NCBI GenBank assembly: GCA_963773465.1
Contig: CAVZBF010000004.1
Coordinates: forward strand, 868,001-932,000
Length of the DNA stretch: 64,000 nucleotides
DNA from: VBAS01 sp963773465
GTDB lineage: Bacteria; Bacteroidota; Bacteroidia; Chitinophagales; Chitinophagaceae
Direction of reading: 5' to 3'
Both the position numbers and the translations under genes were made by a program. This document shows positions 1 through 8,673 of the stretch, piece by piece; position 1 is the stretch's first letter, and each line of letters opens with the position of its first letter. The notes beneath the pieces were generated by a model. The model saw only the letters and a list, made by a program, of their open reading frames with translations, had not been told where the DNA came from and made no database searches.

Positions 1-192
1 CCCGGTGAAGGTGGCGTTGTCGGTGCTACAACAGGTCTTTATTTTTCATTGACAAGTTCATCGGGCACATGGTCGGTTTCTGAAATAGAAGCCTGGCAAA
101 AAAATGCAGGATTAAAAATTGAAAAGCCGGTAACGCCAATGTCAATACCGGGGTGGAAGATTTTTATTGCGAGAAAAATAATAATAATTTAG
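1..192 (+). CDS. O-methyltransferase, C-terminal fragment (cut by window edge)
   Basis: The window opens inside a gene; frame 1 is open for 63 codons to a TAG. The translated end (…YFSLTSSSGTWSVSEIEAW…, then PGWKIFIARK) resembles the last part of class I SAM-dependent O-methyltransferases of the hydroxyneurosporene/acetylserotonin type, which end in a 'YS.eEi..ll..aGf' helix followed by a strand with a small-molecule loop. The catalytic and SAM-binding parts lie outside the window, so substrate cannot be judged. The run of ATA codons before the stop makes the exact end slightly uncertain. A SAH-hydrolase-like gene follows 1.6 kb downstream, but a mobile element separates them, so a shared operon is not shown. 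Confidence 0.5.
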   Translation, partial: PGEGGVVGATTGLYFSLTSSSGTWSVSEIEAWQKNAGLKIEKPVTPMSIPGWKIFIARKIIII

Positions 193-383
193 TGCGATAT
201 AATTCCCTTATGAAAATGCCGGGGATTGCATATAAACTCAACTATGAAACGATGGGGTTGAATATTATTTTATGAATGTAGATGAGTTCATAAAAAATAG
301 ACGATTTTGCAATTGATAAAATCATTTTTTAGGAACGCTGTTGACCTTTTTGATAAATCCGTACTTTCCTATATAGATATTTC

Positions 384-587
384 GGTAGTGTCCTAATTTG
401 ATGACAATTGGAACACGGATGACACGGATTGACCGGATTTTCACGGACAATTTTATTTTAATCCGTCTGATTCCCTTCATTGCACATTAGCCAAACAGAC
501 GATTAAAGACTGAAGTAAATCTTAAGAATAAATCCGTTGAATCCGTGTCATCCGTGTTCTATCCTAACCTAAAAATATTACACTACC
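384..587. mobile_element. MITE-like palindromic element, copy 1 (8-bp target duplication)
   Basis: Non-autonomous element of 204 bp that starts GGTAGTGTCCTAATTTGATG and ends …TATTACACTACC, so the outer 8 bases form a terminal inverted repeat (GGTAGTGT/ACACTACC). Inside lies a second inverted pair built on ACACGGATGACACGGAT. It is flanked by the exact direct repeat GATATTTC (376-383 and 588-595), the mark of a transposition event. An inverted, roughly 85% similar copy sits near 37.9 kb with its own different 8-bp duplication. No open reading frame of note is inside. It would need a transposase in trans. Confidence 0.85.
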
Positions 588-729
588 GATATTTCGGTCA
601 GGTTTTCGAATCCCGATAATTAATTAATTTCGCCCGCCGGCATCCTGATAAGAAGATTCTTGTATAATAACCGGGACAAACCGAATCGCAATAATTGCAC
701 GGAATTGAGTTTTTAATTACAACCTATAA

Positions 730-1323
730 GTGAGAAATTTATTAATAATCGATGGCCCTTCAGCAGTTGGAAAAACCACAATTGTCAATATTATTCTAAA
801 TAATTTCAGTCATGATTTTGAAGTGGCGAAACGTCTGACCACCCGTCTCAAAAGGAAGTCAGAAGAAGATCTTCTTTCTTATGATTTTATCACGCCTGAT
901 GAATTTGAAAAAAAGATACTTGACAAAGAACTGATCGAGTATAAACATTACTTGTTCGGAATGAGCTATGGATTGCCAAAAAAAAATGTGCTTGCCTGCC
1001 TGGAAAAGGATAAACATGCGATTGGAATTATTAATCTTGGAAACTTCAGAATGGTAAAAGAGACTTTTCCATTTGCATTTGGAGTTTTTCTTGATACATC
1101 ACTTGAAACCATCAGGCGAAGACTTGACGAGCGAAACATTCATACGGAAGAGCAAATAAATGAACGCCTCGAAAATGCCAAAAAAGGTCTTGCCTTCAGA
1201 AAAGATTATAACCTGGTGATACGAAATGAAGGTCGTTCTCCGCTAAGCGTTACTGAGGAAATACTGAATAAATTCAATACATTTAATAAACAATTAGTCA
1301 GTCGTGAGGATCTTACAAGATGA
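730..1323 (+). CDS. guanylate-kinase-like P-loop kinase
   Basis: A 197-residue P-loop protein of normal guanylate kinase length. It has a Walker A motif GPSAVGKTT at residues 9-17, the GMP-site segment TTRLKR…SEE…YDF (about 37-55), a conserved EYKHYLFGMSYG segment (about 69-80) and the lid-like RRRLDERN helix (about 135). The usual 'LDID.QG' stretch reads IINLGN, so an acidic GMP contact may be missing; substrate specificity could differ from GMP. The start is a GTG with no better ATG upstream in frame. It overlaps the following membrane-protein gene by 20 bases, which in turn overlaps a SAH-hydrolase-like gene, implying one transcript. It may be a specialised paralogue rather than the housekeeping gmk. 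Confidence 0.75.
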   Translation: MRNLLIIDGPSAVGKTTIVNIILNNFSHDFEVAKRLTTRLKRKSEEDLLSYDFITPDEFEKKILDKELIEYKHYLFGMSYGLPKKNVLACLEKDKHAIGIINLGNFRMVKETFPFAFGVFLDTSLETIRRRLDERNIHTEEQINERLENAKKGLAFRKDYNLVIRNEGRSPLSVTEEILNKFNTFNKQLVSREDLTR

Positions 1324-1782
1324 CCTTAAAAGTCGCGAATCATTATTGGCGCTTTATCAGTCTGTGCAGAATGATATTGCTTTTTACAGGAATTGGGAAT
1401 GGAGTATTACTGTTTACTATGCCTTGTTAAGTACCGGAATAATCGGATCAAGCCCTTCAAAGAAAAAAATAATAAAGTTCTTACTGTCTGGCCCCAGTTA
1501 ATTTTGACAATGGTGCAGGTCCTTGCTATTTATTACAGCATTAAACATCTTATTGATGCACATAAATACCTGGCCTGGAACCGGGAAATGAGAAATAAGA
1601 TAGAAAACCTTCTGGGATTTTTTGAAAAGGATGTATATATACCAAACGCACCCGTCCTGCCTGAAGAAAAAAATAATATTTCCAGGTATTATCGTATTGG
1701 CTTTAACGACTACATTTTTCCTTTTGTGCTTTTCCTGGTTATCTATGAACTCTTCACAATATACCTGATATGGACGGTATAA
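1304..1782 (+). CDS. uncharacterised three-helix membrane protein (one frameshift)
   Basis: I do not recognise the family. Joining two frames at an A-rich stretch near 1460-1475 gives about 159 residues: a soluble N-terminal helix (SLLALYQSVQNDIAFYRNWE), a membrane segment (ITVYYALLSTGIIG), a second (LILTMVQVLAIYYSI), a basic/acidic helical region, and a final membrane segment (FPFVLFLVIYELFTIYLIW). The start is a GTG inside the end of the kinase gene, and the end overlaps the next gene's ATG by 13 bases. The helix-TM-TM layout resembles small membrane proteins of the SLATT/RipA kind seen in nucleotide-related conflict operons, but that is only a structural resemblance. The break is probably a sequencing error. 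Confidence 0.6.
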
Positions 1783-2924
1783 GAGATGCCCGGCTGCCGG
1801 TATTAAACTTTCATTACCTTGAATGGCGGGAGAAAGAGATTTTCCGCGACAAAATACTGTTTGCCATACAGCCACTTTTTGAAGACAGTTGTAGTTTACT
1901 TATCAATCTTAAAAAATCCGGGTTAGAAATTTTTTCGGTCATCGGGCTTGATTATTCTTCAAAACCTGAGATCCAAAAAAACCTTATCGATAATGGCATC
2001 CCTTGTGAAATTGTACCAATCAGTAAAATAAATAAGGTTGTACAAGAACAACTGTCCGGAGTTTTTGAACAATGCAGAATGTCGGGGAAAAAATTATTGA
2101 TATTGGAAAACGGCGGATATGCTGTGCCGATAATTCACGAAATTTTTCCTGACAAAGCAAATTTGTGCGCAGGCGCTGTAGAAGAAACAAAGCAGGGTCT
2201 TTGGCGTGACCAGGCAATAATTAAACTTCTTTTCCCCGTTCTTCAAACAGCTGATACTCCAATTAAGAAAATTGAATCGGGGCAATTAGGAGAACCAATC
2301 GTAACAGCTTTATCGACAATATTAAAAAAAGTAGGTCTCGGAATACAAGGCAAGAAGATCGGGCTTCTCGGATATGGATGGATTGGATCCTCCGTTGCCA
2401 GAAGTTTGAAGATGAGAGGCTCGCATGTATTGGCGTATGATAAAAATCCAATCAAAAATATTGAAGCATATTATAATGGTTGCATGCATGGCAACAGGGA
2501 TACGGTGTTAAGCGAAAGCGATATTATTGTTGGCGCCAGTGGCCAAACTTCCATTGATGGTGAAGATTTTTTTAAATTAAAACCAGGTGTTTTTTTGGCA
2601 AGTGCGTCATCTAAGAGAATTGAGTTTGGTATTGAGTTTTTAGAAAGCCATAGTCATAACATAATCGAAATAGAGGATGCCAATGTAAAAGAATTTCATT
2701 TAAACGGATCAAATAAAAGAATTAATCTTCTTTCAAATGGTGAGCCCGTTAACTTTCTGGTGGAAAGCATGCCTCATGAAATAATGGACCTGATGATGGC
2801 AGATATGTACCTCTGCCTTGTAAAACTTTGCACAGAACATCTTTCACCAATGTTGTTGCCTTCAGATAATGAAACCGAAACGGCTATCGCAAACACGTGG
2901 CTCATGGAACGGAAAATTAACTAA
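1770..2924 (+). CDS. divergent S-adenosylhomocysteine-hydrolase-like protein
   Basis: A 384-residue protein with the two-part layout of SAH hydrolase. The N-terminal substrate-type domain (LPVLNFHYLEW…, then GAVEETKQGLWR near 136) aligns with the 'GVSEETTTGV' region. A Rossmann NAD domain follows at about 190-310 (GKKIGLLGYGWIGSSVARSL), then a C-terminal NGEPVNFL…SMPHEIMDLMM helix. True SAH hydrolase has catalytic Lys and Asp in TKSKFDN; the matching stretch here is PIKKIESGQ, so catalysis may be altered. The length is shorter than the usual 430-480. The gene overlaps the membrane protein upstream, forming a three-gene unit with the guanylate-kinase-like gene. An NAD-dependent nucleoside-acting enzyme or a sensor is plausible; function unknown. 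Confidence 0.7.
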   Translation: MDGIRDARLPVLNFHYLEWREKEIFRDKILFAIQPLFEDSCSLLINLKKSGLEIFSVIGLDYSSKPEIQKNLIDNGIPCEIVPISKINKVVQEQLSGVFEQCRMSGKKLLILENGGYAVPIIHEIFPDKANLCAGAVEETKQGLWRDQAIIKLLFPVLQTADTPIKKIESGQLGEPIVTALSTILKKVGLGIQGKKIGLLGYGWIGSSVARSLKMRGSHVLAYDKNPIKNIEAYYNGCMHGNRDTVLSESDIIVGASGQTSIDGEDFFKLKPGVFLASASSKRIEFGIEFLESHSHNIIEIEDANVKEFHLNGSNKRINLLSNGEPVNFLVESMPHEIMDLMMADMYLCLVKLCTEHLSPMLLPSDNETETAIANTWLMERKIN

Positions 2925-3003
2925 GTATATTGAACAATAAATCGTGTTGACGACAGTGAATTTCTTTCGTTTAATCACTTGCCGCCTCGATCTTCTCTTT
3001 TTT

Positions 3004-3011
3004 TATCTTTA
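3004..3011 (+). promoter_or_regulatory. -7 box TATCTTTA before CorC/HlyC gene
   Basis: TATCTTTA matches the Bacteroidota -7 consensus TAnnTTTG at 7 of 8 positions, with a TTG 22 bp upstream. It lies only 6 bases before the ATG at 3018, so the transcript would be nearly leaderless. This supports the internal ATG over an upstream one at 2979. Confidence 0.45.
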
Positions 3012-3017
3012 CTGCCC

Positions 3018-4274
3018 ATGTTTGAAGTTCGTATTGTTATATGGTTCATTCTTACCATCCTGCTGATGGGCTTTTTTGCCGGCATTGAAATGGCATATTA
3101 CAGCGCCAATAAAATGAGCATCGAGTTGAAAAAAAAACAGGGAAGACCCAGCGGCCAGATACTGGACCAATTTATAGATCACCCTGTCTATTTTCTTGGC
3201 ACAACGCTGATCGGCTTCAATGTTTTTCTTGTATTCTTCGGATTGCAAATAAGTAAAGTGATGGAACCACTTTGGACGCGGCTCGATGTCGCTTCTTATT
3301 CTTTAAGGATACTTATCGAGATTTTTTTATCGACATTACTTGTTCTGGTATTTGCAGAGTTTCTTCCCCGTGCTATTTTCAGAGCAAGAGCAAATGTGCT
3401 GCTTAGCCGGCTGGCACAGCTCATCGATATGTTTTATCAAATGTTTTACCCTATTGCTGCTGCCTGCATTGCGCTTGCCAATTGGCTGCTGAAATATGTT
3501 TTTAATGTACGCGTAGATGAAAAAAAAGAAGTATTTGGCCGCACCGATCTTGAACACCTGTTTCGACAGGCAAAAGAAGCAGAGGAAGAAAAACAACCCC
3601 TCAACACCGAGTTTTTTGAAAATGCTCTTGAATTGCCAAAGATCAGGATACGACAAAGCCTGGTGCCAAGAAAAGAAATTGTTGGTATTGATATAAAAGA
3701 ACCGATCGAAGCATTACGCCGGCTGCTTATTGAAACAAAATTATCAAGAATAGTTGTTTACGAAGGAAACATTGACCACATAATCGGTTATGTTCATCAG
3801 CTTGATATGTTCAAGCGGCCAGCAAATATTCAATCTGTTTTGCTGCCCATTCCTGCTGTTCCGGAAAGCATGAGTGCTACCGACCTGATCAATAAATTTA
3901 CCCGTGAAAGAAAAAGCATTGCCTGGGTAGTGGACGAATTTGGAGGTACGGCCGGCATTATTACTATGGAAGATGTTTTGGAAGAGATCTTTGGTGAGAT
4001 ACAGGATGAATATGACGTAGAAGAGTTTGTGGAAAAGCAGATAGCTGAAAACGAGTACATATTTTCAGGGCGGCTTGAGCTGGATTATATCAATGAAAAA
4101 TATGGTTTTGACTTTCCGGTGGACGAAATGGAAACCCTCTCAGGCTTTATTATCAATTACAATGAAACCATACCCAAACAGAAAGAAAGGATCATCATTG
4201 CCGACTATGAATTCGATGTTATGAATGTGAGTGATACCCGCATCGAAATGGTCAAGATCAGGAAACTTAAGTGA
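3018..4274 (+). CDS. CorC/HlyC (CNNM-type) membrane protein with CBS domains
   Basis: A 418-residue protein of the hemolysin C/CorC/GldE family. It has an N-terminal DUF21 domain of about four membrane helices (residues 1 to about 170: VIWFILTILLMGFFAGIEMAYYS, FLGTTLIGFNVFLVFFGL and others). Two CBS domains follow (about 200-325, with the VPRKEIVGID segment and WVVDEFGGTAGIITMEDVLEEI), then a C-terminal CorC_HlyC domain (about 335-415). Family members are linked to magnesium/cobalt efflux, and the GldE branch to gliding in Bacteroidota; which role applies cannot be told here. The start was chosen because a -7 box sits just before ATG 3018. The gene is intact and stands alone. Confidence 0.85.
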   Translation: MFEVRIVIWFILTILLMGFFAGIEMAYYSANKMSIELKKKQGRPSGQILDQFIDHPVYFLGTTLIGFNVFLVFFGLQISKVMEPLWTRLDVASYSLRILIEIFLSTLLVLVFAEFLPRAIFRARANVLLSRLAQLIDMFYQMFYPIAAACIALANWLLKYVFNVRVDEKKEVFGRTDLEHLFRQAKEAEEEKQPLNTEFFENALELPKIRIRQSLVPRKEIVGIDIKEPIEALRRLLIETKLSRIVVYEGNIDHIIGYVHQLDMFKRPANIQSVLLPIPAVPESMSATDLINKFTRERKSIAWVVDEFGGTAGIITMEDVLEEIFGEIQDEYDVEEFVEKQIAENEYIFSGRLELDYINEKYGFDFPVDEMETLSGFIINYNETIPKQKERIIIADYEFDVMNVSDTRIEMVKIRKLK

Positions 4275-4383
4275 GCCAAAATCACTGCCCTGTTTATACC
4301 TATCTTAACCCGTTTATCCAATTATTTTTTTGTACTTCCGGCCAGAAGTTTATCTTTCGTTTTCCAAAAAAATTTATACGAAA

Positions 4384-7005
4384 ATGATACAAGCAAAAAA
4401 AGCGCTGCTTTTGATGGCGGCTGGTATGATTGCGGGGATTTGTGGCTTTTCACAAGGTACCGCTCCTAATACTAGCGCTGCAAAACCAGACACAACAAAA
4501 AAGGCCCCACCGACACCTCCCAAACCAACGGTGGCAGAGAAAGTGAAGAGCAGTAAAAAGTCAGACGGGCTTTTCACCATTTACCAGGATACGGCAAACG
4601 GAAGTGTGCAGATGTATGTAAAGAAAAACCAGTTAGGTAAAGAATATATCTACCAGAGTTTTTCGATGGGCGGACCTACCAGCTTATTCTTACACCAGAA
4701 CATGATCCGCACCACATGGATCTTTAAGATCAGGAAGAATTTTGACAAACTGGAATTTTCACAAGTAAATACCAACTTCTGGTATGATCCGGAAAATGCA
4801 GTAAGTAAATCAGCAAATGTGGATGTAACGGAAGCTATTTTTTATTCGGCAAAAATTGACGGTGAAGATTCAACAGGTTTTATTGTAGCCGGTGATGGAT
4901 TGTTCTTAAGCGAAAAGCTTGACCCGATAAAACCACTTGTTGCTCCAGGACCTGCTGCACAATTTGTATTTAATCTTGGCAGCCTGAATGCATTAAAATC
5001 CGGTTACAAAAGCGTACGTTCTTATCCAAACAATACAGATGTAATAGTTGAATTAGCATATGATAACCCTGCTCCGTTTAACCAGGGCGGAAAAGATATT
5101 ACGGATGCCCGCTATAACCGTATTCGTTTCCAGCATAGTTTTTTGGAAATGCCGTCTAATGATTTTCGCCCGCGTCTTGATGACCCAAGGGTTGGTTATT
5201 TTACCCAGGAAGTAGAAAATCTTACAAGCATTAAAGTTGCAGATTACAGGGATATGATCAATCGCTGGAATTTAGTAAAGAAAGATCCTTCTGCCGCTCT
5301 CAGCGAACCCGTTGAACCAATTGTTTGGTGGATTGAAAACACGACGCCGGTAGAATTTCGCCAGACTATCAAAGAAGCTGGTGAAAAATGGAATGAGGCC
5401 TTTGAAAAAGCCGGTTTCAAAAATGCCGTTGTAATGAAAATAATGCCTGATGATGCAACATGGGATCCTGCAGATATCCGCTATAATGTTATTCGCTGGG
5501 TATCTTCACCCTATCCTCCTTACGGCGCTATCGGGCCAAGCTTTGTAAATCCAAAAACAGGGCAGATTCTTGGTGCAGATATTACAGTTGAATGGATGAG
5601 TGGAAGCTCCAGCCCAATTGCAGAAGAATTATATGATGTAAAATCATTGAATACCGACCTTCCTTCATTGCTTTTGAATCCACCTAAAGATGAAGAATTG
5701 AATATTCCCGGATACAAAAAATGGATGGCTTGTAATATCGGGACAGAACTTAAAGCACAATTCACTGCAGGTCTCACCACGTTGGAAGCAACCGGTGCCG
5801 ATGCTGCTGAAATCAAAACATTACATAAGCAATTTTTGTATTACCTGATACTTCATGAAATGGGTCATACAATGGGATTGAACCATAACATGAAAGCGAG
5901 CCAAATGCTGAGCCCGGCTGAAGTGAATAATAAAGATATTACAAGTAAACAGGGATTGACCGGTTCAGTAATGGATTACCCTTCTGTGAATGTCGCATAT
6001 GACCGCGCCAAACAAGGTGATTATTATACAACCAAAGCAGGGCCCTATGATGCATGGGCAATTGAATTTGGTTACACTCCATTCAGCCCGTCAGAAGAAG
6101 CAGCTGGTTTGAAAAAAATCCTCAGCCGCAGCACTGAACTTGGAAATACTTTCGGAAATGATGCCGATGACATGCGTTCACCAGGCGGTGGCGGTATCGA
6201 CCCAAGAGTAATGATCAATGATATGAGTAGTGACATGATAGCTTATGCTGAAGACAGGTTTGCTCTTGTAAACTCATTAATGGGTAAGCTGAAAGAAAAA
6301 TACAGCAAACCCGGAAGATCATATGCTGAATTGAGAAGCCGCTATAATAACCTGATGGGACAACGTAACCAAATGGCACAGTCAGTAAGCCGCTATATCG
6401 GTGGCGTAATGGTTGACAGAAGTTTTGTTGGCCAGGAAACAACCACTAAACCATTCACACCGGTTTCATCAGCCTACCAGAAAAAAGCAATGGCATTCCT
6501 GGCAAAAAATATTTGGGCACCTGATGCATTTAAAAATGATGCTGCATTATTCCCTTATTTACAATTGCAGCGTCGTGGTTTCAATTTCTTTGGCGCAGGC
6601 GAAGATGTAAAACCACAAAACTCGGTACTGGCAATACAAGTTGGTTTGTTTTCGCATTTGCTGAGCCCAAATACAATGACAAGGATCAACAACAGTACAT
6701 TGTATGGCAACACATACACATCTGCTGATATGATGAGCGATATTACAAATGCAGTCTTTGCTGCCGATCTGAAAACAAATGTGAATTTATACAGGCTCAA
6801 TTTGCAGACAGAATTAGTAAAAGGACTTGCTGCAATTGTATCCGCACCTGTTAGTCCTTACGACAATGCTTCAAAAGCAGCCATGTATAATACACTTAAG
6901 AAAATTAAAGGAATGCTGGTGACGGCTATTTCTACGGATGAACAAACCCGTGCACACAGGGCTAATCTTTTGTTCTTAATTGATAAAGCGCTGTCTGTAA
7001 AATAA
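4384..7005 (+). CDS. secreted zinc-dependent metalloprotease (DUF5117/DUF4953 type)
   Basis: An 873-residue exported protein. A signal peptide covers about residues 1-24 (KKALLLMAAGMIAGICGFSQ), followed by a Pro/Thr-rich linker. The catalytic motif HEMGHTMGLNHN spans residues 491-502, a gluzincin/metzincin-like HExGHxxGLxH with three zinc ligands. The flanking sequences fit the large Bacteroidota family described by DUF5117 (N-terminal), DUF5118 and DUF4953 (around the zinc site). The ATG at 4384 is preferred to an in-frame one at 4330 because it places the signal peptide at the N-terminus. The gene is intact, monocistronic and followed by a strong terminator. Its target proteins are unknown. 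Confidence 0.88.
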   Translation: MIQAKKALLLMAAGMIAGICGFSQGTAPNTSAAKPDTTKKAPPTPPKPTVAEKVKSSKKSDGLFTIYQDTANGSVQMYVKKNQLGKEYIYQSFSMGGPTSLFLHQNMIRTTWIFKIRKNFDKLEFSQVNTNFWYDPENAVSKSANVDVTEAIFYSAKIDGEDSTGFIVAGDGLFLSEKLDPIKPLVAPGPAAQFVFNLGSLNALKSGYKSVRSYPNNTDVIVELAYDNPAPFNQGGKDITDARYNRIRFQHSFLEMPSNDFRPRLDDPRVGYFTQEVENLTSIKVADYRDMINRWNLVKKDPSAALSEPVEPIVWWIENTTPVEFRQTIKEAGEKWNEAFEKAGFKNAVVMKIMPDDATWDPADIRYNVIRWVSSPYPPYGAIGPSFVNPKTGQILGADITVEWMSGSSSPIAEELYDVKSLNTDLPSLLLNPPKDEELNIPGYKKWMACNIGTELKAQFTAGLTTLEATGADAAEIKTLHKQFLYYLILHEMGHTMGLNHNMKASQMLSPAEVNNKDITSKQGLTGSVMDYPSVNVAYDRAKQGDYYTTKAGPYDAWAIEFGYTPFSPSEEAAGLKKILSRSTELGNTFGNDADDMRSPGGGGIDPRVMINDMSSDMIAYAEDRFALVNSLMGKLKEKYSKPGRSYAELRSRYNNLMGQRNQMAQSVSRYIGGVMVDRSFVGQETTTKPFTPVSSAYQKKAMAFLAKNIWAPDAFKNDAALFPYLQLQRRGFNFFGAGEDVKPQNSVLAIQVGLFSHLLSPNTMTRINNSTLYGNTYTSADMMSDITNAVFAADLKTNVNLYRLNLQTELVKGLAAIVSAPVSPYDNASKAAMYNTLKKIKGMLVTAISTDEQTRAHRANLLFLIDKALSVK

Positions 7006-7024
7006 AAATGTCTTTTTTAGTAAT

Positions 7025-7060
7025 AAACCCCGTCTCGCCTAAGGCCTGACGGGGTTTTAT
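7025..7060 (+). terminator. rho-independent terminator after metalloprotease
   Basis: Ten-base stem AAACCCCGTC / GACGGGGTTT (7025-7034 and 7048-7057) followed by TTTTATTTTAT. The loop carries the recurring CGCCTAAGGC palindrome. Confidence 0.85.
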
Positions 7061-7099
7061 TTTATCAAAAAGGAATCGCTGCAGGCGGTTACACCTACT

Positions 7100-7107
7100 T
7101 ATATTTG
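7100..7107 (+). promoter_or_regulatory. -7 box TATATTTG before tatC
   Basis: Exact match to TAnnTTTG, 18 bases before the tatC ATG and just downstream of the metalloprotease terminator. No clear TTG is present at the ideal distance. Confidence 0.55.
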
Positions 7108-7125
7108 CGATTCTAATTAATTGAA

Positions 7126-7983
7126 ATGGCGTTGAGTTTATTTAGAAGAGGAAAAAAGGGACAGGAAGAAAAGGCGGAAATGTCTTTCGTAGAACATTTG
7201 GAAGTTCTCCGCGGGCATCTTTTTCGTTCTGCGTTGGCAATTGCAGCGGGGGCGGTTGTATTTATCGTGTACAACCAATTTTTTGTTCGTGAAGTATTGA
7301 TGGGACCGACTCATGCTGACTTTCCAACCTATAAATGGCTTTGTAAAGCCGGGCATGCGATCGGGCTTGGCGATGCCATGTGCATGAAAGAGATCGGGCT
7401 GAAAATGCAAAGCACTTCTGTAAGCGGGCAGTTCAGTATGTATTTCACATTGATCTTTGTTGGTGGCATTATTGTCGCATTTCCTTATATCTTCTGGGAG
7501 TTCTGGCGTTTTGTAAAACCTGCTCTCACAAAAAAAGAATTATCTAAAACAAGAGGTGTTATTTTTTGGGTTTCCCTTTTATTTTTCCTTGGAATACTGT
7601 TTGGATATTTTGTTATTGCACCATACACGGTAAACTTTTTTGCCAACTTTCAGTTGGACGATAATATTGAGAACCGGTGGACCATCACAAGTTATATTGA
7701 TACACTTGTTCCATTAATACTGGGTACCGGACTCGCTTTTCAGCTTCCGCTTGTAATGTTCTTTTTAGCCAAAGTTGGCTTAATGAGCCCGAGTTTTCTT
7801 CGTCGCAACAGGAAATATGCAATTGTGGTGATCCTCATTTTAGCCGGCGTTATTACTCCTCCTGATGTCATCAGCCAGGTGATCTGCACCATCCCGCTTA
7901 TGTTATTATATGAAATAAGTATCTGGCTCACAGTAAAAGTGGAAAAACAAAAATTGTTAGAAGAAAAAGAAGAATGGAGTTGA
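7126..7983 (+). CDS. tatC: Sec-independent protein translocase TatC
   Basis: A 285-residue integral membrane protein matching TatC, the twin-arginine signal receptor of the Tat translocase. The hallmark N-terminal MSFVEHLEVLRGHLFRS segment (about 20-36) precedes the first helix. Six membrane helices follow, with the conserved FPYIFWEFWRFVKPALTKKE loop (about 125-144) and a GxAFQLPLVMFFLAKVGL segment (about 205-222). The length is somewhat above the usual 240-260 because of a longer first periplasmic loop (residues about 65-95, Cys-containing), a trait seen in Bacteroidota. TatA/TatB genes are not adjacent. rpiB lies 64 bases downstream with its own -7 box. Confidence 0.95.
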   Translation: MALSLFRRGKKGQEEKAEMSFVEHLEVLRGHLFRSALAIAAGAVVFIVYNQFFVREVLMGPTHADFPTYKWLCKAGHAIGLGDAMCMKEIGLKMQSTSVSGQFSMYFTLIFVGGIIVAFPYIFWEFWRFVKPALTKKELSKTRGVIFWVSLLFFLGILFGYFVIAPYTVNFFANFQLDDNIENRWTITSYIDTLVPLILGTGLAFQLPLVMFFLAKVGLMSPSFLRRNRKYAIVVILILAGVITPPDVISQVICTIPLMLLYEISIWLTVKVEKQKLLEEKEEWS

Positions 7984-7996
7984 AAAAGCATTAGCC

Positions 7997-8004
7997 TACC
8001 TTTG
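7997..8004 (+). promoter_or_regulatory. -7 box TACCTTTG before rpiB
   Basis: Exact TAnnTTTG match, 43 bases before the rpiB ATG; the leader between them is AT-rich (TAATAATTATTAATTA-type). Confidence 0.5.
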
Positions 8005-8047
8005 CTTTGATAATAATTATTAATTACTCATTATTAATTATTTTTTT

Positions 8048-8506
8048 ATGTCATCTTCATTTGATTTAACGAAGCCAGTTGCCATCGGCAGCGATCATGC
8101 AGGGTACGATTTTAAAGAGGAATTAATTTCTCTTCTTGAAGCCAAAGATCTTTCGTATCATGATTATGGCACTCATTCTAAAGACGCAGTTGATTATCCT
8201 GATTTTGCTCATCCTGTGGCCAATGCTGTTGAAACTGGAGAAGCTTCATTTGGAATACTTCTTTGCGGCAGCGCTAATGGTGTTGCAATCACCGCAAACA
8301 AACATAAAGGTATCCGTGCCGCCATTTGCTGGGGCGAAGAACTTGCCAAGCTGGCAAGAGAACACAATAATGCCAATATACTTTGCATACCTGCCCGGTT
8401 TGTTCGTGAAGGAGATGCAGAAAAAATGATACAACTCTTTATAAACACTCCTTTTGAAGGGGGCCGTCACCAGCGCAGGGTAGAAAAAATTGCCCAGGGC
8501 TGCTGA
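8048..8506 (+). CDS. rpiB: ribose 5-phosphate isomerase B
   Basis: A 152-residue cytosolic enzyme that interconverts ribose 5-phosphate and ribulose 5-phosphate in the pentose phosphate pathway (some relatives act on allose 6-phosphate). Visible family motifs are AIGSDHAGYDFKEEL (about 12-26), HDYGTHS, the catalytic cysteine loop GILLCGSANGVAITANK (about 75-91), and AREHNNANILCIPAR with the phosphate-binding arginine. The C-terminal FEGGRHQRRVEKI is typical. The gene is intact, full length and transcribed from its own promoter. Confidence 0.95.
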   Translation: MSSSFDLTKPVAIGSDHAGYDFKEELISLLEAKDLSYHDYGTHSKDAVDYPDFAHPVANAVETGEASFGILLCGSANGVAITANKHKGIRAAICWGEELAKLAREHNNANILCIPARFVREGDAEKMIQLFINTPFEGGRHQRRVEKIAQGC

Positions 8507-8564
8507 TCCCATAGCATTCTAAAACCTTTCATCCATTTATGGTTTCTTTAAAAACTATCGGGCT

Positions 8565-8572
8565 TATATTTG
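8565..8572 (+). promoter_or_regulatory. -7 box TATATTTG before M28 peptidase
   Basis: Exact TAnnTTTG match about 100 bases upstream of the chosen ATG (8674), giving a long 5' leader. It also precedes an in-frame upstream ATG at 8605. Confidence 0.45.
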
Positions 8573-8673
8573 AGCCTTCAGAATTTTTTTTATGATAACC
8601 CCGGATGATACCGGGCGAATTCCGTGTATGCCGAAAGCCAGGCTTGGCCAAAATAAAAACTAAAAAACATCAC

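Noticed and set aside
384..587. Interpretation of the 200-bp element as a simple REP/terminator pair
   Set aside because: Exact target duplications at both copies and defined ends point to transposition.
601..625. GGTTTTCGAATCCCG resembling a tRNA T-arm
   Set aside because: No matching acceptor stem, anticodon arm or D-arm around it.
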